A stretch of 46,754 nt of DNA from DASPTT01 sp035623275 (GTDB lineage: Bacteria > Actinomycetota > Acidimicrobiia > Acidimicrobiales > UBA8190), in the NCBI GenBank assembly GCA_035623275.1, contig DASPTT010000157.1, positions 1-46,754 on the forward strand. Reading direction: 5' to 3'. Below the pieces are notes generated by a model. That model did not search any database, was not told where the DNA came from, and was given only the letters and a program-made list of their open reading frames with translations. The position numbers and the translations under genes are program-made. Below, piece after piece: positions 17,893 through 26,897 of this stretch. The stretch's first letter is position 1. Each line of letters begins with the position of its first letter.

Positions 17893-20374
17893 GCACAGGC
17901 TCCCTCGTTGTGGGCGTCGTGCGGGCAGGGGGACTCGTGAGGACGCGCGAACGGCGGGGTTCGGGGCGGTGCTGCGGTCGCCGCGCGGCGAGGAGGGTGA
18001 CACACTCATCGAGCTCCTGATGGCCATCGTGATCCTCTCCCTGACGGTGGCGGCTCTCTTCGGCGGGCTGATCACGGTGATCACCGCATCAGCAGAGCAC
18101 CGGAGCCTGGCGGCAATAGACACCCTGCTCAACAGCTTCTCGCAAAGCGTCCAATATCAGGTCCAATTGCAGCCACAACCACGTTCGGACGCAACGGCGG
18201 CAACGACGAACGGGAGCCCGGTTGTCACCGATTCGGCCATCGGCGCTTCCGATTTCGGCAAACCAGTCAGTGGCACGGGCATCCCAGCCAACAGTTATGT
18301 GGGAACAGTGACGCCGGGTTCGTCCTTCCTCCTTTCTTCGGCCGCGGGTGGCCCCCAGGCGAACGTCGACGCGACCGCCACGGGAACCGTCACCGCCAAG
18401 ATCGGGAACCAGCCGATCTTCCTGAACTGCCCGACGGCCACCAGTGGCGTCAACAGCCCGTACCAGGTCGTGAGCGCGCCCAGTCCCACGGTCGGGCCGA
18501 CGAGCAGCACGGCGATCCTCTTCCTGAGCGGCTTCGTGCCCTATGCAGGCAGCAACCCCGTCACGGTGACGGTCGGACCCGACAGCGCCACCGTGACCAG
18601 CTCGAACCAGGTGCCGGCGAGCGGCGACCTGGCAGTGTCGTTCACCGTACCGACGGCCGGCCTCGCCTCCGGCTCGAGCTACCCGGTGATCGTGCACCAA
18701 GGCTCGACCGCGGTCATGTCCCCCACGCCGTTCACCGTGGGATCTGCCGTGACCGACAGCTCGGTCACCGGGTACTCCATGGGCATCAGCAAGGTGCAGC
18801 AGTGGGACGGAGGTGCCCAGACATTCGCCTCTCCCGGATCGTGTCCCAACGCGAGCGGGATCCAGCTCGTGACGGCATCCGCTTCCGGATTCGGCGTGTC
18901 GGGAAGCCTCAGTTTCGTCGTCGCCGGCAACGCCACGACGCTCGTGGATGTGACTTCGGCCCCGTCCAACCCGGTGCTCGACGGGACGCTCACGTTCACG
19001 GCGACCGTGATCCCCCCGAGCAGCGCCACACCCAATCCGACGGGCAACGTCAAGTGGACCCTCACCGGGCCGAACGCGCCGTCGTGTCCGAACGTGGCCG
19101 TGACGAAAGCCCCCACGGGAAACACGTCCACGGCGACGTGCGTCGTCCAGGGGACGAACCTCGTGCCAGGCACGTACACGGCCACAGCCGAGTACAACTT
19201 CGACCAGGCCGATCCGAACTACCCCGACGTGACGAGCAACCCGGATACAGCCACGGTGGGGAGGTACACGCCGACGGTGACCGTGAGCGCAAGTCCGGCC
19301 TCGCCGGTCCCCGGAGCGACGGTCACCTTCACGGCGACCATCACCGGAACCGCGTCGTTCGAGCCGACAGGCCAGCTCACGTGGAACGTCACGCCGCCCT
19401 CCGGCTCTGCACCGTGCTCCGGGGCCCCGGTCAGCGTCACATCGTCGCCTCCTGACACGGCCACGGCGAAGTGCGTCGTCAGTGGCGCGATCGCGGGGAC
19501 GTATCACGCTCTGGCGGCGTATCTCGGAGACTCCAACTATGCACCCGCGACGTCGCCTGCCTCGAACGTGACCGTCGGACCCGTGACCCCGACCGTGACG
19601 GTATCGGCCAACCCGTCGCCCTTCACGCCGGGGTCGCCGGTGGTTTTCACCGCCACGGTGTCTGCACCCACCGGGGACCCGACACCGACGGGTACGGTCC
19701 AGTGGACCATCACGCCTCCTTCCGGGACGGCGCCCACGTGTTCCAACTCGACACTGTCAGGCGGCACGGCGACCTGCACGATCTCCAGCCCGATCTCGGG
19801 TACTTACACCGTCACTGCCGCCTACAAGGGGAGTGCCGCCTACAACCCCGCCAGCGGGTCGACGACGGACAAATCCGCCCTCCTCATCACCGGCCTGACG
19901 CTGGCCAACCACACGGGTGGCACTCCGGGCCGGATCGACTCCGGGGACACCGTCACGGTGACCTTCACCAACCCCCTGGCCGTCAACACGATCTGTTCGG
20001 CGTGGTCCAACAACGCCAACAACCAAAGCAGCGCCACGGCAACGATCAACGTCTCTCACCCCGGGTCTGGCGACAACGTCCTGTCGGTGTCGAGCTGGTC
20101 TGGCTGTCCGAGCTTCAATTTCGGCACGATCGACCTCGGGTCGTCAGGCTATGTCACCGGGTTCGGTTCGATGACCTTCGCGAACTCGACGATCGCCTAC
20201 AACGTGGCAGCCGACAGCATCACGATCACGCTGGGCACGAAGGGCGGATCCGGCAACGCGGGTACCGTCAGCCGGTCGGTCGCATCGTTCTCGATGAGTG
20301 GTGCGATCACCGATACAGCAGGACAATCTGTGAGCAACAGCCCGTTCTCCACAAACAACGTCCAGCAGTTCTGA
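17882..20374 (+). CDS. Giant prepilin-like protein with Ig-like repeats (minor pilin/adhesin, first set)
   Basis: From ATG 17882 the protein has 830 residues. The prepilin segment is EEGDTLIELLMAIVILSL, with the cleavage Gly before Asp and Glu at +5. Then comes a module of about 65 residues (VVTDSAIGASDFGKPVSGTG) of a type also seen in tail fibres and surface proteins. A TIG-like domain follows, then three tandem Ig-like repeats opening with VDVTSAPSNPV, VTVSASPASPVPGATVTFTA and VTVSANPSPFTPGSPVVFTA. A distinct beta domain (LTLANHTGGTPGRI...) ends the chain. The size and repeats point to an adhesin carried on a pilus. It overlaps the preceding gene by 11 bases, so they are coupled. Confidence 0.75.
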   Translation: MSPEHRLPRCGRRAGRGTREDARTAGFGAVLRSPRGEEGDTLIELLMAIVILSLTVAALFGGLITVITASAEHRSLAAIDTLLNSFSQSVQYQVQLQPQPRSDATAATTNGSPVVTDSAIGASDFGKPVSGTGIPANSYVGTVTPGSSFLLSSAAGGPQANVDATATGTVTAKIGNQPIFLNCPTATSGVNSPYQVVSAPSPTVGPTSSTAILFLSGFVPYAGSNPVTVTVGPDSATVTSSNQVPASGDLAVSFTVPTAGLASGSSYPVIVHQGSTAVMSPTPFTVGSAVTDSSVTGYSMGISKVQQWDGGAQTFASPGSCPNASGIQLVTASASGFGVSGSLSFVVAGNATTLVDVTSAPSNPVLDGTLTFTATVIPPSSATPNPTGNVKWTLTGPNAPSCPNVAVTKAPTGNTSTATCVVQGTNLVPGTYTATAEYNFDQADPNYPDVTSNPDTATVGRYTPTVTVSASPASPVPGATVTFTATITGTASFEPTGQLTWNVTPPSGSAPCSGAPVSVTSSPPDTATAKCVVSGAIAGTYHALAAYLGDSNYAPATSPASNVTVGPVTPTVTVSANPSPFTPGSPVVFTATVSAPTGDPTPTGTVQWTITPPSGTAPTCSNSTLSGGTATCTISSPISGTYTVTAAYKGSAAYNPASGSTTDKSALLITGLTLANHTGGTPGRIDSGDTVTVTFTNPLAVNTICSAWSNNANNQSSATATINVSHPGSGDNVLSVSSWSGCPSFNFGTIDLGSSGYVTGFGSMTFANSTIAYNVAADSITITLGTKGGSGNAGTVSRSVASFSMSGAITDTAGQSVSNSPFSTNNVQQF

Positions 20375-20385
20375 GAGGCCTTCGG

Positions 20386-20907
20386 ATGAACGAATCGACG
20401 AGGTCGAGCCTCGGTGACGAATCCGGTGCCGCACTCATCCTGGCCCTGGTCTTCATCATCGTCACGGGCGTGACCGTGGCGGCCCTCCTGAGCTTCGGCG
20501 GCACCAGCCTCGTCAATTCGAGCAATTACCTCGCTCTGCAATCAGAGGTGAGCGCCGCCAATGCCGCCACCAACATCGCGCTCGAAACGGTGCGGTATTC
20601 CGACCCAACGATCAACGGTGGCTACTGTCCGCCCTTCACCGCCTCGGGGATCCCACTCCCCGACGGGCCGAACAACGCGACCTTCTGGGTCACCTGTTCG
20701 CCCCATCCGGGCGGTCTCACCCAGAACGGTCCCGGTACGAGGACCGTCGACTTCTCCACCTGCGGAACCGCTGCGTCGTGCACGTCCGCGAAGGCGATCG
20801 TCACTGCGACAGTCGAGTTCATCGATGGCACGACCTGTAGTGCGAGCGCCTTGGCCGCGTGTGGCCAACAGCAAAGCATCCTGAACTGGGTCAACGCCTC
20901 CACCTGA
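20386..20907 (+). CDS. PilX-like pilus assembly protein (first set)
   Basis: The 173-residue protein starts DESGAALILALVFIIVTGV, the hydrophobic N-terminus of PilX-type proteins. These resemble prepilins but often lack Glu at +5, as here. The residues SAANAATNIALETVR follow in the expected long helix, then a small cysteine-containing domain. In known systems PilX-like proteins join the minor-pilin complex that primes pilus assembly. It follows the giant minor pilin after 11 bases and is one base from the DUF429 gene. Confidence 0.7.
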   Translation: MNESTRSSLGDESGAALILALVFIIVTGVTVAALLSFGGTSLVNSSNYLALQSEVSAANAATNIALETVRYSDPTINGGYCPPFTASGIPLPDGPNNATFWVTCSPHPGGLTQNGPGTRTVDFSTCGTAASCTSAKAIVTATVEFIDGTTCSASALAACGQQQSILNWVNAST

Positions 20908-20908
20908 C

Positions 20909-21646
20909 ATGACGATGCCGGGCGCGCGTCGCGGCGCGCATCTCCCATACCGCACGCTTGCGGGCGTCGTGCCCTGTCCGGGAGGGTGGTTGGCAGCCAC
21001 CGGGAAGCTCCAGGGCGTGACCCTGGCACCCGAGGCACCCCAGGTCTTCCCCCAGCTCCGTGATGCCTTGGACTACAAGCCCTCGTTCCAGGTCATCGCG
21101 CTGTTCGCGCCGATCGGCCTGATGGATTCGCCGGTCGCCGGCGGACGGGCATGTGATCACGTGGCCAGGGCGTTGCTGGGATGGCCCCGCTCGGGGGCGA
21201 TCGCCTCGGCCCCCACGCGCCGCGCGCTGGCATGCGACGACTACCAGCAGGCTCGGGAGGCGAACGGCGGGCACCTGAGCGTGATCGGTTGGCGCCAGCT
21301 CCCGAGGGTGGCGGAGGTCGACGCCGAGATGGCCCCGTATTGGCAGCGCAGCGTCTTCGAGGTGCACCCGGAGCTCAGCTTCTTCCAGCTGAACGAGGAC
21401 CGGCCGATGCGTCGTTCGAAGCGCACGCGAGCGGGACAGGAGGAGCGGGCGTCCCTCCTGCGGGCGCGCCTGCCGGGTATCGAACGCATCCTGGACCTGC
21501 GCCCCGGTCGGACCTCGATCTCCCACGTCATCGACGCCGCGGCCTGTCTGTGGACGGCGCGGCGGATCATTTCGCGGGCGGTCACACGCATCCCCGAGGA
21601 CCCGATCTGGGACTCGCAGGGCCTGAGGATGGAGATCGTGCGGTAG
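20909..21646 (+). CDS. DUF429 family protein, with acidic residues lost
   Basis: The 245-residue sequence matches DUF429 in order: AGVVPCPGGWL, the PIGL box, a CDHVARALLG segment, SVFEVHPELSFFQLN, an RSKRTRAGQEER segment and HVIDAAACLWTARR. DUF429 has an RNase H-like fold and no settled function. Family members usually read GVDGCPGGW and an Asp just before PIGL; here these are GVVPCPGGW and FAPIGL, so two likely catalytic aspartates are missing. It may be inactive or use another site. It starts one base after the PilX-like gene stops, so it is probably cotranscribed with the pilins, which is odd for this family. Confidence 0.7.
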   Translation: MTMPGARRGAHLPYRTLAGVVPCPGGWLAATGKLQGVTLAPEAPQVFPQLRDALDYKPSFQVIALFAPIGLMDSPVAGGRACDHVARALLGWPRSGAIASAPTRRALACDDYQQAREANGGHLSVIGWRQLPRVAEVDAEMAPYWQRSVFEVHPELSFFQLNEDRPMRRSKRTRAGQEERASLLRARLPGIERILDLRPGRTSISHVIDAAACLWTARRIISRAVTRIPEDPIWDSQGLRMEIVR

Positions 21647-21653
21647 CGATCCG

Positions 21654-22967
21654 CTATGCGACCGGCCTGGGATCGGCCATCGGAACCGTGACCGGAGCGA
21701 GATCGCCCTCGAGCTCGCGTGCGGGCCTCATGGTCGGAGCGGGTCCGGCCTCCGCAGGCACCAGTGTCACGGATCGATAGGCGATCGCCGCGAAGAAGAC
21801 CACCACGATGGCATGCAGGGCCGACAGGGGTAGCCCGAGGTCCGTGCCCAGGACCATCTGGTAGAACTCCAGGGGGAACTGCACCTGCGTGGCGACGAGC
21901 AGCAGGACCGTGACGACGGCCAGGCGGATGCCACGGCTGGCCCGGTCCACCACCAGGGCGACAGCGGCGCTGACCCAGACCAGGTACTGCGGTGAGAGCA
22001 CCTTGCTCGTCAGCACGATGGCGGTGGCGAGCAACAAGAGCCATCCGGCCGCGTCGGCTCCGGGGGAGCGCCCGGTCAGGGCTCGCCACAGGCAGAAGAC
22101 CAGTGCACACACGAAGACCGCGTCGGACACGGTCGCGACATGGTCGGCCGCTGGCCCGGCGAAATTGACCGACAACCCGAACACGATGGGCACGAAGTGG
22201 CCGGCTGTCTGGAGGGCATAGAGGGGAAGGGCGAAAACGGACTCGTACTCGACTCCCCGGGTCGCCTGCGATCGGAGGGAATGCCACAGACCCGCCCCGC
22301 CTCCCAAGGCCATCAGCGGCAGGACCGCGACGACGAGAGTGCCCGTCGCGGCCAGGAGAAACCGGCGCCAGGACCGGCGGGGGATCGCCCGCAGGACGAG
22401 CACGATCAAGACGGCGGGCCAGAGCTTCACGAGCGTGGCGCCGGCCAGCAGTATCCCCGCCCACGCGTAGCGTCGTCGTTCGATGCACAGGATGGCCGCG
22501 ACCAGGGCGGCCGCGACGAAGATGTCGAGTCGGGCCCAGAAGATCGGACCAAGAGCGGTGGGCGCGATCATCCACAGCACGGCGCCGAGCGACCGTCCCG
22601 AGCGGTACAGGGCCCGGAAGATCAGGGCGTCGGCGACCAGGGCGACGCTCAGGAACTCGGCGATGTAGACGCCGGTCGACACGGGGGGAAGGCCGAGGAA
22701 CACGATCACGCCGGGCGGGTAGACCAAGGCGAAGTCGTGATAGGGGAGGAGACCCGACCACAGGTCATGGGACCACTGTGCGTAGCTGTAGAGGTCCGAG
22801 CTGCTGCTGAACGCGTGCTCGTAGGGGAAGATGCCGTGCAACAGGGCCAGGATCCCGAAAAGGCGGAGCAGGGCCCAGCCCAGCCACCACAGCGACGGCG
22901 GTCCGGAACGGTGCGCCAGGCGATGCGGCTCATCGCGCTCGCTCACGGGGGTCGTGCGGTCAGGCAC
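21654..22967 (-). CDS. GT-C type membrane glycosyltransferase-like protein (GT87/DUF2029-like)
   Basis: From GTG 22967 the protein has 437 residues and about ten membrane helices. It begins with a helix (WWLGWALLRLFGILALLHG), then the loop SSSDLYSYAQWSHDLWSGLLPYHDFALVYPPG. This acidic first outer loop with a YPP motif is typical of polyprenol-phosphate-mannose-dependent GT-C mannosyltransferases. The helix IFWARLDIFVAAALVAAIL follows. These enzymes transfer mannose or arabinose outside the membrane. It lies eight bases after the preceding GT-C gene in the same direction as the pilins. GTG 22946 is an alternative start. Confidence 0.72.
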   Translation of the reverse strand: MPDRTTPVSERDEPHRLAHRSGPPSLWWLGWALLRLFGILALLHGIFPYEHAFSSSSDLYSYAQWSHDLWSGLLPYHDFALVYPPGVIVFLGLPPVSTGVYIAEFLSVALVADALIFRALYRSGRSLGAVLWMIAPTALGPIFWARLDIFVAAALVAAILCIERRRYAWAGILLAGATLVKLWPAVLIVLVLRAIPRRSWRRFLLAATGTLVVAVLPLMALGGGAGLWHSLRSQATRGVEYESVFALPLYALQTAGHFVPIVFGLSVNFAGPAADHVATVSDAVFVCALVFCLWRALTGRSPGADAAGWLLLLATAIVLTSKVLSPQYLVWVSAAVALVVDRASRGIRLAVVTVLLLVATQVQFPLEFYQMVLGTDLGLPLSALHAIVVVFFAAIAYRSVTLVPAEAGPAPTMRPARELEGDLAPVTVPMADPRPVA

Positions 22968-22974
22968 CGGGCGG

Positions 22975-24390
22975 CTACCGGGCATCGGGCCGATCGAGCG
23001 CCACGAGGTCGAGGGGATCGTGGCCACCGGGCACGTTGGCGCTCCTGTGGCCGAACGCGAGCGCGGCCACGAGCAGGCAGGCCACGAGAGCCCACCAGTT
23101 GAAGTGCGTCTGCTTGTTGGTGAGGTCGAAGACGGCCAGCACCGTCGCCGAACCCAGGAGGAACCCGTAGGCGTTGCGGGGGGCTCGGAGGACGACCAGG
23201 ACGATGGCCGCAAGGGTCGCCACCGACGTGAACGCGATCGTGGGGTTCCAGCCGTGGTTCAGCACCGTCGTGTAGAGCGACAGCGATGTGGCGCGCGGGG
23301 GAAGGTAGAGGTTCGAGGCGATCGCACCTTGGTAGAACGCATGAATGTCAGCGATCAGCCACGGCGAGATGAAGGCACTCGCCGCGCCGACGGAAAGGAG
23401 GGTTCGGCGCCAGCCGAACGCGGGCCACATGGCCGCGACCGGGATGAACAACCACGCGCTCTGCTTGCACGTCAGGCACGCAGCGAAGGCGACGACCGCC
23501 CAGCCTCGGCGGCCCCGCGTGACGAGGAACGCGGTTGCGGTCATGGTGACGAGGACCAGCGGGTCGGTCCACGCCTGTTCCAGCCCGAACGTCGCCCTGG
23601 GGTAGAGGAGCGCCAGGGCCGCCACGAGGCCGCCGATCGGGCCGGGGCTCACCCGGATCAGGATGAGGGCGCTTGCCGCCATTGCCGCCAGGAGGCCATA
23701 GCGGACGTCGCCGAAGACGACGTGGAAGGGCCACAGGAGCACCGCCGATCCCGGGAGGTACTCGAACTGGTTCTGGACCTCGGAGGCCAGGTGGCTGGAC
23801 CAATGAAGCGAGTACATGTTCGCCCCGTGCGACAGACCGGAAGCGGCGGCTTGGAGCATGTACCAGACGTCGATGGCCGGAGCCGGCGATGCCAGGATCA
23901 TGGCGACGCCGGAGAACGCCACGGCCCCGACGACGACGTATCCGGCGATCCGTGCGCGAGGCAGGTCGAGGGTCATCCAGAGCGCGACTCCCACTGCCGC
24001 CAGGCTCGTGAAGCCACGCGAAACGGCGAGCCAGGGTCCGGCGCCGTACAGGCCGGCGGGGAAGAACGTCGCCCCGAACACGGCTGTCGCGAGGGCGACG
24101 GCGACGCCGGCCGCCCGGCACCAACCCGAACCAGGTTGCAGCTTTGCCGCCACCACCACGACGACCAGCGCGGTACCGCAGGTCAGGAGGAACGCGCCCA
24201 GGGGAGAGTAGCGGCTGAGGTTGAGCACCATGCCGATCCCGATCGCCGCCCACCCCGCGAGCAACGGGAGCTCGGCCGTGATCGGCGCACCTTCCGTCAG
24301 CCGGCAACGCAGCCCGGAGAGCTCGTCCCGAACCCGTGTCCAGGCAAGGGGCTCTCCGGGCGCCGGCGGTTCAAGCAAGCTGCGCGGCAT
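22975..24390 (-). CDS. GT-C type multi-span membrane protein
   Basis: From ATG 24390 it has 471 residues, with some ten helices starting at ELPLLAGWAAIGIGMVLNL. An acidic loop IDVWYMLQAAASGLSHGANMYSLHW followed by FEYLPGSAVLLWPFHVVFGD matches the first outer loop (D-x-x-Y...YLP) of GT-C glycosyltransferases. A later FGLEQAWTDPLVLVTM segment fits too. Upstream starts (ATG 24510, GTG 24540) would overlap the previous gene by about 140-170 bases, so I chose 24390, which overlaps by 20. The C-terminal tail is short and soluble. Pilin or envelope glycosylation is inferred from its position. Confidence 0.68.
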   Translation of the reverse strand: MPRSLLEPPAPGEPLAWTRVRDELSGLRCRLTEGAPITAELPLLAGWAAIGIGMVLNLSRYSPLGAFLLTCGTALVVVVVAAKLQPGSGWCRAAGVAVALATAVFGATFFPAGLYGAGPWLAVSRGFTSLAAVGVALWMTLDLPRARIAGYVVVGAVAFSGVAMILASPAPAIDVWYMLQAAASGLSHGANMYSLHWSSHLASEVQNQFEYLPGSAVLLWPFHVVFGDVRYGLLAAMAASALILIRVSPGPIGGLVAALALLYPRATFGLEQAWTDPLVLVTMTATAFLVTRGRRGWAVVAFAACLTCKQSAWLFIPVAAMWPAFGWRRTLLSVGAASAFISPWLIADIHAFYQGAIASNLYLPPRATSLSLYTTVLNHGWNPTIAFTSVATLAAIVLVVLRAPRNAYGFLLGSATVLAVFDLTNKQTHFNWWALVACLLVAALAFGHRSANVPGGHDPLDLVALDRPDAR

Positions 24391-25756
24391 CGTCCGTGCT
24401 GAGCTGGACGACTCCGTTCCGGCAGGCGACGCCCGCGCTCCGGGCTTCGCCGCCGACGCCGGCGTGGACTCGATCCCCCGTGAGGCTCGGATCTTCATGT
24501 CCTTGGACATTCCTTCGCGCTGGCTCGACCCCGGTGCCACCCCAGCTTGGCATCGTCACGACCGTCATCAGCAGGATCACACCGGCCATCTGCACCCAGT
24601 ACCGCCACTCCCCGGTGCGGCTATAGGTCAGCACGGTCACGGCGGCGCCCGCAGCGAGGGCAAGCGCGAAGCGCAGCCAGTGCTCCTTCGACGCCACCAC
24701 GAACGCCACCACGATGCCGGGCATCACGTAGTAGGGGTCCATGACGGACTCGAAGAGGCACCGGGTCGACAGGGCGAGCGCGGCGAGCCAGACGACCAGC
24801 ATGGGATCCTGGCGTCGCCGCATCGCGACGAAACCGATGCCGACGGCGACGGCCACACCCACGATGCGGCCCGGCCCGGCGGCGACGGCTCCGTGGCCGA
24901 GCGATGGTGCCAGCGCCACCCAGGGGGTGGGGCGGTCCACGCGGGGGAAATTGGGTTGCTGGAGGAGCGCATGGAGCGAGGCGTGCGGGTTCGGTACGGC
25001 GACCGCGACGAACAGGAACCCAGGGAGGATCGCAGCTCGCGCCAGGAGGGGAAAAGCGCGCCGCCGGCCGGCGATGCCGATCAACAACGGGATGAGGGCT
25101 GCGGCGTAGAGCTGGGATGCCAGAGCGCCGCCGAGCAGCCAACCGGCCGCTGTCCAGCGCTCGTCGATCGCGGCGGCCAGGGCGAACGCGATCAAGCCGA
25201 GCGCGACGACGTCCTCCGGATGTCCCCACAACTGCAGCGTCGGCCAGACGCTGCAGCCCACGGCCAGCGCCAGCAGCCGCCGTCGGCCAAGGGGTACGTC
25301 GAGGGCTCGAGCGAGCGCGTCGGCGCCGAACAGGGCCACTCCGGCACATGCCAGGACCACGGGCCCGATCAAGAGCCATGCGGTGGGCTCGGGAACCGGG
25401 AGAAAGCCCGGAGCGGTCTCTGAGAGCCCCAGGGCGGAGCTCAGCATGACCACGGGCGTCAGGAGCAAGTGGAAGCCCGGCAAGGTGACGAGGCCCGTGC
25501 TCGAGCTGTACACGAACGACAGGTCACCCCATCCGATCCAGTGGGCGGCGCGCACCGTCCCCCATATGTCCCCCGGGTAGAGCCAGTACCACGAATGGCC
25601 CTGGACGATCGCCGGCCACCAGAGGCTGTACGCCATGCCTGTGACGACGACGAGGAACGCCGTCGCGGTGAGCCAGAACGTGATGTGACGCGCTCTGACC
25701 TTGGCCGCCCTCTCACCGGCATCGATGGCCGGGGTGGCTTCGAACTGGTCGATCAT
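24371..25756 (-). CDS. GT-C-like multi-span membrane protein next to the pilins
   Basis: The 461-residue protein starts MIDQFEATPAIDAGE. It has about ten membrane helices, beginning with ITFWLTATAFLVVVTGMAYS. The large first outer loop has PGDIWGTVRAAHWIGWGDLSFVY, an acidic loop like those of GT-C enzymes. Further helices carry WGHPEDVVALGLIAFALAAA and VMDPYYVMPGIVVAFVV. The last 50 residues after TMPSWGG are soluble and low in complexity, and overlap the next gene's possible upstream extension; this tail may be little conserved. It follows the second pilin gene after 72 bases with no hairpin between them, so it may be cotranscribed with pilin. The sugar donor and acceptor are unknown. Confidence 0.65.
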   Translation of the reverse strand: MIDQFEATPAIDAGERAAKVRARHITFWLTATAFLVVVTGMAYSLWWPAIVQGHSWYWLYPGDIWGTVRAAHWIGWGDLSFVYSSSTGLVTLPGFHLLLTPVVMLSSALGLSETAPGFLPVPEPTAWLLIGPVVLACAGVALFGADALARALDVPLGRRRLLALAVGCSVWPTLQLWGHPEDVVALGLIAFALAAAIDERWTAAGWLLGGALASQLYAAALIPLLIGIAGRRRAFPLLARAAILPGFLFVAVAVPNPHASLHALLQQPNFPRVDRPTPWVALAPSLGHGAVAAGPGRIVGVAVAVGIGFVAMRRRQDPMLVVWLAALALSTRCLFESVMDPYYVMPGIVVAFVVASKEHWLRFALALAAGAAVTVLTYSRTGEWRYWVQMAGVILLMTVVTMPSWGGTGVEPARRNVQGHEDPSLTGDRVHAGVGGEARSAGVACRNGVVQLSTDDAAQLA

Positions 25757-25828
25757 GCCGTGGCGTTCCCGTCCGGAGACGCGCCGGTGCCCCGGCGCGT
25801 CTTCGAACTGGTCATCGTGTCGGCCCAG

Positions 25829-26224
25829 CTACGACGCGACCGAGCACGGATTCGTCGAGCTCGTGTCGTAGTTGGATCCGTTGACGTAGACGTCACCGGT
25901 GGTCCCCACCGACACCGTGTAGTGCGCCGTCCCCGGAATGGAGCGCAGCCACGGGCCGACCGTGTTGCCGGCCTTGTCCGCCGTCGTGGACGTGAGCGGG
26001 CCGATCCCGTTCGGGTAGGTCCCCATCTGGCCCTTGAATGCCTCGACGGCGGTCTCCACGCTCTTGGCGTCGGCGTTGCACGAGGCGATGGCCGCGTTCG
26101 AGCTGGTCCCCCCCACGGCGAACACCACGATCGCGGCCAGAATGGCCAGGATGATGATGACGATGAGGAGCTCGATGAGGGTGAAACCCCCTTCGTTACG
26201 CTTCTCGATCATTCTCGACCACAT
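25829..26224 (-). CDS. Type IV major pilin, second copy
   Basis: The 131-residue prepilin has a short leader MWSRMIEKRNEGG, cleaved before FTLIELLIVIIILAILAAIV, with Glu at +5. The mature chain has one Cys after the helix (IASCNADAKSV) and one near the end (TNPCSVAS), which would form the C-terminal disulfide loop. It is almost identical to the pilin at 26354-26743 outside the leader and the last few residues, so a recent tandem duplication is likely. A GGAAAGGA ribosome-binding site precedes the start. A hairpin in the gap between the two genes may lower its expression relative to the first copy. Confidence 0.93.
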   Translation of the reverse strand: MWSRMIEKRNEGGFTLIELLIVIIILAILAAIVVFAVGGTSSNAAIASCNADAKSVETAVEAFKGQMGTYPNGIGPLTSTTADKAGNTVGPWLRSIPGTAHYTVSVGTTGDVYVNGSNYDTSSTNPCSVAS

Positions 26225-26290
26225 GTGTTGTGTTTCCTTTCCGACAAGAGCGCTCGTCTCTTCGCGCTCGTGGACGCTCTGGGATTGAGA

Positions 26291-26323
26291 ACCCGAGCGC
26301 GCGGGCGAACCGCGCGCTCGGGT
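26291..26323 (-). terminator. Hairpin between the two pilin genes
   Basis: ACCCGAGCGCGCGG (26291-26304) and its perfect 14-base complement (26310-26323) enclose a five-base loop. It lies 30 bases after the stop of the upstream pilin gene and 65 bases before the second. It can act as a terminator or processing stop that leaves most transcripts ending after the first pilin. Confidence 0.6.
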
Positions 26324-26353
26324 CTCATTCCACTATTCCGGGAATCCGAAGAA

Positions 26354-26743
26354 CTACGACGCATTCGAGCACTGGTTGCTCGTGTCGTAGTTGGATCCGT
26401 TGACGTAGACGTCACCGGTGGTCCCCACGGACACCGTGTAGTGCGCCGTCCCCGGGATGGAGCGCAGCCACGGGCCGACCGTGTTGCCCGCCTTGTCCGA
26501 TGTCGTGGACGTGAGCGGGCCGATCCCGTTCGGGTAGGTCCCCATCTGGCCCTTGAAGGCCTCGACGGCGGTCTCCACGCTCTTGGCGTCGGCGTTGCAT
26601 GAGGCGACAGCGGCATTCTTGCTGGTCCCCCCCACGGCGAACACCACGATCGCGGCCAGGATGGCCAGGATGATGATGACGATGAGGAGCTCGATGAGGG
26701 TGAAACCCCCGTCGTTCCTCTTTTCACGAAGTCTGTCCCCCAT
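26354..26743 (-). CDS. Type IV major pilin, first copy
   Basis: The 129-residue prepilin MGDRLREKRNDGG is followed by FTLIELLIVIIILAILAAIV. Glu is at +5 and the basic leader is short, as usual for major pilins. The soluble part contains KSVETAVEAFKGQMGTYPNG and WLRSIPGTAHYTVSVG, a common class of pseudopilin/pilin beta domain, and two cysteines. It follows pilC after about 154 bases, which leaves room for its own promoter; a GGAAAGGG sequence precedes the ATG. It is likely the more strongly transcribed copy of the two. Confidence 0.93.
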   Translation of the reverse strand: MGDRLREKRNDGGFTLIELLIVIIILAILAAIVVFAVGGTSKNAAVASCNADAKSVETAVEAFKGQMGTYPNGIGPLTSTTSDKAGNTVGPWLRSIPGTAHYTVSVGTTGDVYVNGSNYDTSNQCSNAS

Positions 26744-26897
26744 TTGGAAGTAGATCCCTTTCCTGTCTCGTTTGTCCGGTCTTCAGAAGTCTGTAGAGGT
26801 GGTGGTGTCGCGGCTCAGCCACACTCACCGCAGTCGTGTCGTATCCCGCCACCTCCTCGCCTGCCATGAAAGGTCCACGTCATGCCGAAACCCCGCA

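Noticed and set aside
24391..24540. A longer N-terminus for the second GT-C protein (starts at 24510 or 24540)
   Set aside because: It would overlap the preceding same-strand gene by about 140-170 bases and adds only low-complexity residues; ATG 24390 gives a 20-base overlap.
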